A stretch of 30,601 bases of DNA from Smittium culicis (lineage: Eukaryota; Kickxellomycota; Harpellomycetes; Harpellales; Legeriomycetaceae): positions 1 to 30,601 of the forward strand of contig LSSN01000263.1 in the NCBI GenBank assembly GCA_001970855.1, read 5' to 3'. Positions 23,701 through 30,601 of this stretch are shown in pieces (positions within the stretch are counted from its first letter, which is position 1; each line of letters begins with the position of its first letter). Under the pieces are notes generated by a model, which was not told the DNA's origin, ran no database searches, and saw nothing but the letters and a program-made list of their open reading frames with translations. The position numbers and the translations under genes were made by a program.

Positions 23701-23921
23701 TCAACTACTATCTGCGAATCGCTATACAAATCCAACACTAAAACATTCTTACCATCGAGGTAGTTTTTAGAATTAGAATCTAATTCATTTTCACACTGTG
23801 AGTTGTTTCTAACAATTCGAATTAGAATTTCTGAAACGCACGTTGTTTGCAACTTCGCAGAAATTGAAGAGGACACTAAATCGTTTTGTAGTCCTTTGTT
23901 TTTTAATGTAATAGTGACCAT
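20739..23921 (-). CDS. Large low-complexity protein with two C-terminal RRM-like domains
   Basis: A single intronless frame of 1060 codons starts at the ATG at 23921, with an in-frame TAG two codons upstream. Residues 1-80 are mixed and moderately hydrophobic. Residues from about 80 to 860 are Asn/Ser/Lys/Thr-rich and probably disordered. RRM1 is about 865-942, with RNP2-like ICVDNI and a degenerate RNP1 (KNLAIIKF). RRM2 is about 977-1060, with RNP2-like IRIDNL and RNP1-like KGIGSAFVVY, and ends almost at the C terminus. RRMs normally bind single-stranded RNA, but RRM1 lacks the usual RNP1 aromatics, so it may bind weakly or contact protein. The final domain has a slight U2AF-homology-motif look (GIGSAFV.Y, DGYKLSSSYS), but the R-x-F signature is not seen. 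The DNA just before the ATG (TTATTTAG-GAA) looks like a splice acceptor, so a 5' UTR intron is possible. No orthologue is recognised. Coding status is firm; RNA binding is likely; role unknown. Confidence 0.88.
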   Translation of the reverse strand: MVTITLKNKGLQNDLVSSSISAKLQTTCVSEILIRIVRNNSQCENELDSNSKNYLDGKNVLVLDLYSDSQIVVDYEKRDSQVMPQNLEVSDNKSINSNTSYENQFPVNKPSIRSKEINSDIATNSASFYCKNEIVSTENNSVKPLISNDTKKLPIDIEKFAELSSPDLNRKNKKSSSVEISNFNHINPKSKHNKTEFSLKDKTEQGANNLLSIEPIVSKARAFEVAEGVYQEKAEISQNSLKFNKIESDIIINNSNKNSNHESKILTDIDNTPINQLFIPQNKTVSNSKAKNYKKNSKNKIIKKQVLLEKLDNIFNENQSETIKQKISKLFYKNQSALEDFTFIPSISKKIVPIKPAYENPEIPSNSPKLFTNDISVFSSLSNTSLDNNPPTADLVDLVKHPINPNVNTNSNLLKGNEPNSSYQSLPANIDNNNSNSSQEIKIAPQNEKTFISYKDGYNTSSILTTKNYQLAETLKTLPTSKLVNSKLETITIQTNNSKSDSTIRKDFCLNPIPSAANFNIEDQKIGATACLKNSTNFIANNLKRCLDQEFILARKSPSNKSEFDYNLEKTSLNYASLQKNKNQDHVLNLLNTFNKNTIDPNDDFIKLDGMQQISNQADSDKLNTFKINQSPKQIVPVPDLTSKNSIEQAPIFVDYIDELIYNIERTKINKPNLFRAFTNPNPAIEGTKSNEYNQNKTYDLNYDSSAAYMTNLNKNHSDAYEPNLSPDLLRHKLTNLTNSGSVLAPDIIEKNTQHLELSEINSVSSNKEILELQHPNKTIYNSNDPSQIEPIVSTPGLKLDKIPSEYSFDALVNKDDCNFSQNSSSKKNILKKENSKLGFNSPALSNNTEDTAVNGTVSNIRIPITKICVDNISKSTTRVNLIDFFKRFGHISGINFPKKSEKKNKNLAIIKFFNENQALSSLAADKTLLNSSNISVKLDTPANFVAFISEKSTAIANPQNNNNALSINSTAIYPTKIIRIDNLNPDTSKEKVADYASKFGEFFNINLPINPKDKNKGIGSAFVVYKLFQSSERALFGFQDFTLDGYKLSSSYSKTDSIR

Positions 23922-24411
23922 TTCCTAAATAATAAAATAAGTAAATGGTAATAGATACGTGTAAGTAATCTAATTTAAAACCACTTTCCTATTAAAAAAA
24001 GGAGAAAAATTAGCTATAAGCCAAAGCGCTAAAGGCCTAGATGGTAAGTGTTTACTAAAAATACTTGAGGCGTATTTTATGAGATGTTATACTATGAAAA
24101 TTCATTTTTACCCTTTATACTAATATTAAAGATTATTGGCTTCTAATTATTAAATCTTGCTTTGTCCAATAAAATATTTCCATGTTCTTACAAAATTTAA
24201 ATCGGATATTACATCCAAGTGTGAAAAAAAAAACATTTTAACCAAATATGTATATTTTCATAGAGCAAATACGCGAGATTGGTAAAAATCCTTCTGGGAT
24301 AGTGATTTTTGCGTTTTTATTCATATCACCTTTATTATATCTTTATTAATTATAGGCCATCTTTAAGATTTGATACAATCGCAATAATATTTTACTCTGC
24401 CTCTAATCCCA

Positions 24412-24432
24412 TATCACACCATTGTTGTGATA
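24412..24432. repeat. Short hairpin, 7-bp perfect arms
   Basis: TATCACA and TGTGATA are separated by seven bases, about 490 bp upstream of the RRM gene start. It may be a binding site or chance. No flanking T-run makes it a terminator. Confidence 0.4.
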
Positions 24433-27121
24433 GGTTAAACGCAACATTAAATTATCTACTAAACTCAGACAAGGATTGAATGATTAATAAAAAAAGATCT
24501 AGCTAATACTAACTTTACTATGTAATATAACAGTATCATTAGTAATTAGAGTGATGTATTTAATTTCATTTTAGCGAAATTAAAAGATTTTATTTTTAGA
24601 AATAAACCTATTTAATACAGAAAATAAGATTTGTATTTTATCAAACTTGCTAGAATTAACAATAGCAAAGCCTAGTATCGAGCAACAAAGTATCGATAAC
24701 AATTCATACCTTTCCATTTAACTTGGATAGGCATACAGTCTATTAAAAATGGGAAATACGATAGTTTAAATATCTAACTCTTTACTATTTATTGTATTTA
24801 GAGTAGATCAAGAAGATTTTAATCTGTAATTTTGAATCATAAGATTGAAATTAATAAAAAATCAAACAAATAATTTAATAATAGAATCTCATATTTAAAC
24901 ACATGAGCTATTTTTATAATCATACCCATTTTTATACTGGATACTTGATTTTCTCGCTATTAATCGTTGCTTTTTTTTTTTTATCTAATGTTATAAAATA
25001 AAAATTGAATAGTAAGTTGGAAAAATTTGTATAGTTTACCAAAATAAAAAAAAATCCTTAATTTGAATTTAATTTCTATAGCCATTTTTTATCGTGAATC
25101 TAGTTTTCATTTAAAGGTATTGCATTTTTAAAGAGTTTGAAATGTTGTTGATTTAAAATTTTTATTAAATTATTTACATTTTATTAAGATCTTTTAGTAA
25201 TGACTATAATTATTCTTTATAACCAAGTTTTATAGAGGTTAAAAGTTTTATATAAATTTTGAATATACTAATAACTAACTTATAGCTAAATAAAAGCTGA
25301 AGATTGCCTAAAAAATTTAATTAAAATATATTATAGTTTTCGTTTTCGTTTTGATGCTACAGAAATAGCAATAACAATATTATCCTGTTTAACCTAACAA
25401 ATTTTTTCATAAATCAAAGGTATCATTAATCGCTTTCTGTATCTTATAAAAGTAGCAATTTTACTTTAAACATATTTTTAAAACTAGTACAAAATATTTA
25501 AATGAGTTTATGCTTGTTTTAATTGTATTCTCAGATAATAACAATTAAAATTTACAGAAGCAAATTTTAAAAATAATTTTGTAATTTCAAACTTTATCTT
25601 GAACTTTAAAGGTTAAAAAAAGCTTCATAAATAACAGATTTGGTAAGAAATGAATATATAAAACATTATATAAAAATTATTAATAATTTATATTTCATGG
25701 CTGATATTTAAGTTCTTTACTAGTCTCCTAAATTCTACATGGTTAAATTTCTTTATCTTTGAAATAATAAAATATTCGCTTAGTTTGATTTTAGAAAGAA
25801 ATATAAAAAAACAAGCTACTATTTTATATCTATAAAAAAGATATCACATAAAATAATATAATTGGTAGCGCTAAAAAACAAAAGGCTTAAACTATTTTGA
25901 TAATTATTTGTAGTTTATAACAGATATATTCCTAGTGTATACTGTTGAGGCATTTATAAATCTATTGAAAATATCCTCGAGTAGGAGGCGGCAAAGAAAA
26001 TAAAAATATCTAAAAAAATATAGATTATTATTAGATTCCAAGGTAAGCTATACATGCGAAATCTTTCAATTTATTTTTATTTAAAAAAAATTATGGGTTC
26101 ATATTTAAATTTTTAAAAAACTAACGAGAAATTTTCTATGTACAAAATCACTCTAGGGAATAATTAATCGCATCAGTTTTTTTATCAATTTTTTAAATAT
26201 GCATAAATATTGTGATTATTATTTTGGTTTATAGTAAAACCAAAAGTCTATAAATATTTATTGTATAATAAATACGCTTTACAAATCTAATGGAAAATGG
26301 TGGAAATCTATATTTCGCCTTTAATAAGTATCGATCCCAAAAAAATCTTTACTAAAAAAATTCAAAAGAAAATAAATAAAATATTATAGTACAAAAAAAT
26401 TTGGATAAAAAGTAAAACTTTCATTTACGTTTTATAAATATGTCTTAAAAGCAGAAAAAGTATAATAAATTTATTAATTATTGTTTATGCTAAAAAAAAT
26501 ATAAGTTTTGGATTTTTATACCTGAAAACGATATGAAACATGAATAGTTGTTTATAAAAAGTAAATCCCATACTTTGGAAAAATCCATTAAATCTACCAA
26601 TTTAAGGAACTATAAACGCAACAATAGCATAAGCAAATAGAGCTTAGAATTTCCTTTTGCTTTTAGATGGTCATACTTTCTTTCATTGAATTAAAATTAT
26701 TGCATTCTTAAAAAAGTTTTAGATAACCCTAAAAATAATTGTTAGATAAAATTATTATATATATGTTTTCAGCTGATAACTCACTGCTGGAATTTCAATA
26801 ACTGTTTTATTCTTGGATTTCCAACGCTATAAATATGTATCGAAGAATTGAGTTTTAATCAATTTTTAAATTGGACAAAAAAATGTATCTAGTTTATTAA
26901 TATCTATCCAATAAGCTTTCAATAAAAAATAATATATCTATATACCGCATACATATTTTACTTCTATCAATTCTGTCAAAGCTATAATGCCTATTTTTCA
27001 AATTTATAGATTTATGACTATTTTAAATATCTAGCATAGAGCTCGTACATAATTACAAATTGAGCATGTGTGAATTTTTAACCTAATAGAAATAAATAGT
27101 ATAAAATAGAAAAAAAAAGTA

Positions 27122-27129
27122 TATATAAG
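27122..27129 (+). promoter_or_regulatory. TATA-like box upstream of the secreted-protein gene
   Basis: TATATAAG occurs about 98 bp before the ATG at 27227. The spacing suits a eukaryotic TATA box with a 5' UTR of some 60-70 nt. In DNA this AT-rich, chance matches are common, but the final G and the position favour it slightly. Confidence 0.35.
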
Positions 27130-27226
27130 TATGCTCTTACAATAGGCCTTTAATAGTATTCAAGAAAACTATTATTATTTTCATTTATGGCAAATTTTAT
27201 AACTATAAACTTAAAATTGAATAAAA

Positions 27227-27955
27227 ATGAAAAATTATTTCCCAAAACTATTCATATTTTCATTTCTTTTTTTCGTAGTCATCGCTGATGTACACTACTA
27301 CACTTATTTTGATTCGGGAAAAAAAGGTGCTGGTGCAAATGAGATGAAATTTCGAGAGTTTAGCAATTCAAAGCGAGATGATTATGGCGATTTAGGTCAA
27401 TACAAAACCTCTAATTATGATGAAGACAAAAAGAAATTAAGAATACAAAAATCGGAAAATAAAATCGAAAATACTTTAAAAGACCAAGATAAGATAGGCA
27501 CGGAGTTACAATATTCAAAAATCAAAGATGTTTTAGGTATACTCATCAAAAAGAGGCAAGCAATTAAAGTTGCAATCACTCGTAGCTCTTACAAAAAATT
27601 GAGGGATGGTGAGATAAATGAACTGAAAAACATTAGACAATTTTTCGAAAAATACTATAGAAAAGTTGAACGTTTAATGTCTGATATCGAAAAAGAGAAT
27701 ACAAAAAGTGGCTATAATTCACATGAATTTGCTGAAGCAAAAAAAGCTTTATCAGAAATATCCGAAAATGTTAACTCAATTAAAATTAGAATTGAAGCTA
27801 TGGACAAAGATGGGGAAAAAAATCGGGCAGGTGCTATTTCAGATATAAATGGTTCATATAACTACGAAGGCTATAAAAATTTAAATTTAGCCAGAGTTGT
27901 AATAGATTGGGTAGACGAACTAGCCAGTTCCAAAAACATTGAATTATTTTTGTAG
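27227..27955 (+). CDS. Predicted secreted, helical, cysteine-free orphan protein (242 aa)
   Basis: The frame opens at ATG 27227, with an in-frame TGA a few codons upstream, and ends in TAG. Residues 1-20 form a classic signal peptide: a Lys-bearing start, then a Phe/Ile/Leu-rich core (LFIFSFLFFVVIA), with likely cleavage near Ala20. Residues 21-75 are Tyr/Asp/Lys/Ser-rich and probably flexible. From about 80 to 195 the sequence is charged and predicted helical, with heptad-like spacing (for example KNIRQFFEKYYRKVERLMSDI near 131-151 and AKKALSEISENVNSIKIRI near 169-187), so a coiled coil or helical bundle is likely. There is no cysteine and a single tryptophan near the C terminus, and no TM segment after the signal. 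I do not recognise a family. It stands alone in gene-poor, element-rich DNA, the kind of setting where lineage-specific secreted proteins of host-associated fungi often occur. That ecological reading is inference. Confidence 0.72.
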   Translation: MKNYFPKLFIFSFLFFVVIADVHYYTYFDSGKKGAGANEMKFREFSNSKRDDYGDLGQYKTSNYDEDKKKLRIQKSENKIENTLKDQDKIGTELQYSKIKDVLGILIKKRQAIKVAITRSSYKKLRDGEINELKNIRQFFEKYYRKVERLMSDIEKENTKSGYNSHEFAEAKKALSEISENVNSIKIRIEAMDKDGEKNRAGAISDINGSYNYEGYKNLNLARVVIDWVDELASSKNIELFL

Positions 27956-28123
27956 AAAAAAATAAGATTTTGCGAAGAGAATAGTATGTAGTATATTAAT
28001 TCAAAATATTATCATATTTTGTACTTTTTGATCATGTTTTGCTAAAATAGACTATAAACATAACCTTATATAAAATTGAAGCTGAAAGAAATATGAAATC
28101 AAGTTTTTTTAATATTTTGATTT

Positions 28124-28320
28124 TTAACCCTTTCCCGTCCAACGATCTTAAAAAAATTGAATTTAATGATTCACCAATAATTTTTAAGCTATTTTATTAT
28201 TTGCTGCTAATTTCAAAATAGCCAATAATTTATTATGCTTAAAAATCATAATTAATTTATTGAATCCAGTTGGCTATATTTCGTAGATCAAAAATAGTCT
28301 ACGCCCGGGGAAAGGGTTAA
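28124..28320 (+). mobile_element. piggyBac-like MITE, copy A (~197 bp with TTAA ends)
   Basis: It begins TTAA-CCCTTTCCCGTCCAAC and ends CGGGGAAAGGG-TTAA. Both ends carry TTAA, the invariant target duplication of the piggyBac superfamily, and the terminal inverted repeat starts CCCTTTC. The interior is AT-rich with no coding capacity, so the element must be moved in trans. The interior has diverged more from B and C than they have from each other. Confidence 0.75.
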
Positions 28321-28997
28321 CTAAACGCTTATCCATTTATGTTATTTTTATTTTATAAACTCTAATATTTAATAAAAAAATAGAATATTAATGAATGATT
28401 TACATTTTTTATTGATGGTTATATCCATAGCTGTAAAACATTTTTTTTGCAAAAAATTTTGTACCTCTATTTTATTATAAAGCTAGATCAATCTATCTTT
28501 TTATAATTTTTTTTTATGAAATAAAAAAAAACACTATTTTAGGTTGGTGGATTTGATTTTTTTGAAAATTGAATCGACTTAATATAAAGATATAGAAACT
28601 TTATTTCAAAGATAAAATGTCATTATAGTTAAAAAATAGTAAGAATTGAAGCCAAAAAATTTAATTATATATACTTTAATTTTTCATTTGATATAAAACA
28701 TTAGTAATATCCAGAAACTAATTTGATTAATATTCCAGAAAGCTTTGCAGAAATTCGAACTTTTATTTTATATAAAATATGAGGTTCTTATGAGATGATT
28801 TATAATGTAGCTAGTAAAAGTGTTTATAATCACATAAATTAATTTTTAGTTAAAAGTCATATATTTTTTAGCAAAAATAAACATCAAATTGAAATAAATA
28901 AATATAATAGTATAAATGAGTATTCAATTCAACCAATAGTGCTAAAAAATTTAAAACATCCTAGAAAAAATAATTAATTTTCAACAATGTATTCGCT
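28321..28997. other. AT-rich spacer between MITE copies A and B; nothing recognised
   Basis: About 680 bp with A and T homopolymers and stops in every frame. No repeat shared with the MITE copies and no gene was seen. Confidence 0.6.
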
Positions 28998-29193
28998 TTA
29001 ACCCGTTCCCGTCCAACACTCTTTGAAAAAATCAATTTATTGATTCGTTTATGATTTATAATAATAATTGTTATTTGTCGATAATCTATAAAATGCCAAT
29101 AACTATTATGGCCTCGGAATTAAAGTGTTTTAATACAACTCAATTGGCTATATTTCGAGGTCAAAAATTGTCTACCGCCCGTGAAAGGGTTAA
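28998..29193 (+). mobile_element. piggyBac-like MITE, copy B (~196 bp)
   Basis: TTAA-CCCGTTCCCGTCCAAC at the left end and CCGCCCGTGAAAGGG-TTAA at the right. The left terminus has one substitution (CCCG for CCCT). The right half holds AATTAAAGTGTTTTAATAC and TTGGCTATATTTCGAGG, shared closely with copy C. A 67-codon frame (29051-29254) runs out of its right end and is a by-product of the element, not a gene. Confidence 0.82.
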
Positions 29194-29423
29194 ACAGAAT
29201 CTCAAATACCATAAAAGAATCATCAAACTTGGTTTTTTTATCATAACTATTTAATAAAGCTAACTTTAGGTCAGCTTATTTCATTTATGACCCGTTTTAT
29301 ATTAAATATTACCGTTAAAGTTTTGAAACTTATTTCAAGATCGTTAAAACAGATGATCATTATTATTATCAATCCAATTCATAGTCCATTTTGTTCGAAT
29401 AATGATTAATTGATCGTAAATGC

Positions 29424-29619
29424 TTAACCCTTTCCCGTTCAACACTCTTTTAAAAAATCAATTTCATGATTTATTTACGATTTATAAACAAGTTTATTAT
29501 TTGCTGTTATTTTGTAATATACCAATATCGTTTAAAATCTCGGAATTAAAGTATTTTAATAGAACGCTGTTGGCTATATATTTGGGTCAAAAACAGTCTA
29601 CCGCCCGGGAAAGGGTTAA
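29424..29619 (+). mobile_element. piggyBac-like MITE, copy C (~196 bp)
   Basis: TTAA-CCCTTTCCCGTTCAAC at the left and CCGCCCGGGAAAGGG-TTAA at the right, both termini intact. The outer 14 bases, TTAACCCTTTCCCG and CGGGAAAGGGTTAA, are perfect reverse complements. This is the best-preserved pair of ends in the set. The 73-codon frame across it (29420-29641) resembles the one in copy B only because the DNA is repeated. Confidence 0.85.
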
Positions 29620-29855
29620 ACAATTGCAAGATCAAAAATAATAAATAAAAATGGATTTATTGAATTGTTTGCTATCTATTAGAAAAATTATTGTATGATG
29701 TTATTCTGTCATAGATAAATAAATGATTGAGTCTATAAACATATTTATTTTTACAGAGTGCAATTGGCAATAATTTGTAGATTTAAATCAGAAAACGATC
29801 TGGGAACGAATATGCGTATAGGAGATTTTTACATAAGACTTTTAGATATAAATAT

Positions 29856-30052
29856 TTAACCCTTTCACGGGCGGTAGAATAATTTTGATCTACCAAATAT
29901 AGCCAACTGAATTTATTTAAAATAATATATTTTCGAGACTCTCTCAATTATTGGTATATTGATAATTTTCAGCAAATAATTAACTTTCTAATAAATCATA
30001 AACGAATCAATAAATACATTTTTTTAAAGAGTGTTGGACGGAAGAGGGTTAA
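29856..30052 (-). mobile_element. piggyBac-like MITE, copy D, inverted (~197 bp)
   Basis: It reads TTAA-CCCTTTCACGGGCGGTAG at the left and GTGTTGGACGGAAGAGGG-TTAA at the right, the reverse complement of the layout in copies A-C. The interior hairpin seen in B, C and E is eroded here. Opposite orientation within the cluster argues for independent insertions rather than simple tandem duplication. Confidence 0.8.
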
Positions 30053-30063
30053 ATAGAATTATA

Positions 30064-30139
30064 ACCTGACGCATAATATGTATTATCTGTTTCAGGGCGA
30101 ATAAATAAAAAAATCAAAAAGTCTTAATTCAGGTCAGGT
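30064..30139. repeat. Short inverted repeat between MITE copies D and E
   Basis: ACCTGAC (30064-30070) and GTCAGGT (30133-30139) are perfect reverse complements bounding about 76 bp between two MITE copies. The arms are only 7 bp, so chance is possible. Confidence 0.3.
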
Positions 30140-30151
30140 AATTAAAATTAA

Positions 30152-30349
30152 TTAACCCTTTTCCATCTAACGTACATTAAAAAAATTAATTTTATGATTC
30201 GTTTATGATTTTTAAGCAAAATCTATTATTTGCTGTTACTATATAATATACCAATAAATGAATAAGACACGGAATTAAAGTGATTTAATGGAACGCAATT
30301 GGCTTTGTTTGGTAGATCTAAAACAGTCTACCGTGCGGTGAAGGGCTAT
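30152..30349 (+). mobile_element. piggyBac-like MITE, copy E, right end decayed
   Basis: The left end is TTAA-CCCTTTTCCATCTAACG. The right end is CTACCGTGCGGTGAAGGG followed by CTAT where TTAA is expected. The body aligns with B and C, including AATTAAAGTGATTTAATGG and TTGGCTTTGTTTGGTAGATC. The lost right TTAA and several terminal changes make this one of the older or more decayed copies. The remaining 250 bp to the window end is AT-rich with nothing recognised. Confidence 0.72.
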
Positions 30350-30601
30350 GAATATACCAAATTTTGTGGCTTCAAAGCTAATAAATGTTGAACACGCCAG
30401 TTAAAATTTTGATCTGCGATAATAATTTCAAACCATTAAGTGTCATAATTTATATATTTGCATAATAATGAAAATCCAAATAAATATAGAAATGTGATAT
30501 GTATAGCATAGTGTTGGTAAATTTTGCAAGTTCAGTAATGGGCACAAATACAATGCAAATAAAAAATTTCCTGTTTATTTGTTTATGCAAGAAAAAATGC
30601 A

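Larger units (their letters stand above)
23922..27226. other. AT-rich intergenic region between divergent genes; no gene seen
   Basis: About 3.3 kb lies between the RRM gene (leaving leftward) and the secreted-protein gene (leaving rightward), so both promoters should be here. All frames are heavily stopped. No tRNA or other RNA gene could be supported. A short hairpin (24412-24432) and a TATA-like site (27122-27129) are listed separately. Confidence 0.65.

Noticed and set aside
20739..23921. Assignment of the RRM protein as the U2AF large subunit or Nop8
   Set aside because: The last domain is only loosely UHM-like and lacks R-x-F. There are two, not three, RRM-like domains and no RS region is seen. 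Nop8, a partner of Urb1 in yeast, has its RRM at the N terminus and is much shorter.
29051..29641. Two plus-strand frames (67 and 73 codons) sharing ELK.FN.T.LAI..GQK.STARERVKQ, looking like a conserved small protein family
   Set aside because: Both frames lie over MITE copies B and C; the similarity is that of the repeated DNA itself. They run out of the element end into unrelated sequence.

Overview
The window looks like nuclear DNA from an AT-rich, early-diverging fungus. The evidence is spliceosomal introns with GT..AG ends, a nucleolar ribosome-biogenesis gene (URB1/NPA1 family), a eukaryotic ABCA-type transporter, Asn/Ser-rich proteins and intergenic DNA that falls to roughly 5-20% GC. 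A Harpellales/Kickxellomycotina-like fungus would fit, but no marker here fixes the lineage, so that placement is inference.

Layout. (1) 1-2243, minus strand: the first 747 codons of an ABCA-family transporter, open at the window edge, with a pyrimidine-rich C-rich tract just upstream of its ATG. (2) 2244-4973: intergenic DNA with an abrupt strand-composition flip (G-rich, then C-rich on the plus strand) and three microsatellites. (3) 4974-13159, minus strand: a three-exon URB1/NPA1 homologue of about 2665 residues. (4) 13160-20738: an AT desert with no supportable gene. It is broken by 600 Ns (14847-15446) and holds one sharp 60-bp GC-rich island at 19801-19860 (38 of 60 bases G/C). (5) 20739-23921, minus strand: an intronless 1060-residue protein with two C-terminal RRM-like domains behind a long low-complexity region. 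(6) 23922-27226: AT-rich, no gene seen. (7) 27227-27955, plus strand: a 242-residue protein with a predicted signal peptide and no cysteine, which I do not recognise. (8) 28124-30349: five copies of one ~196-bp element with TTAA ends and CCCTTTC termini, best explained as a cluster of non-autonomous piggyBac-like MITEs.

The genes do not form an obvious functional unit. URB1 acts in early 60S assembly in the nucleolus, the transporter moves lipids or related substrates across membranes, and the RRM protein is an uncharacterised RNA-binding candidate. The most distinctive parts are the MITE cluster beside the orphan secreted protein, the GC island in the AT desert, and the skew flip between the transporter and URB1. 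No computation or database search was run: family calls rest on motifs read by eye, and composition figures are hand counts over the stated stretches.
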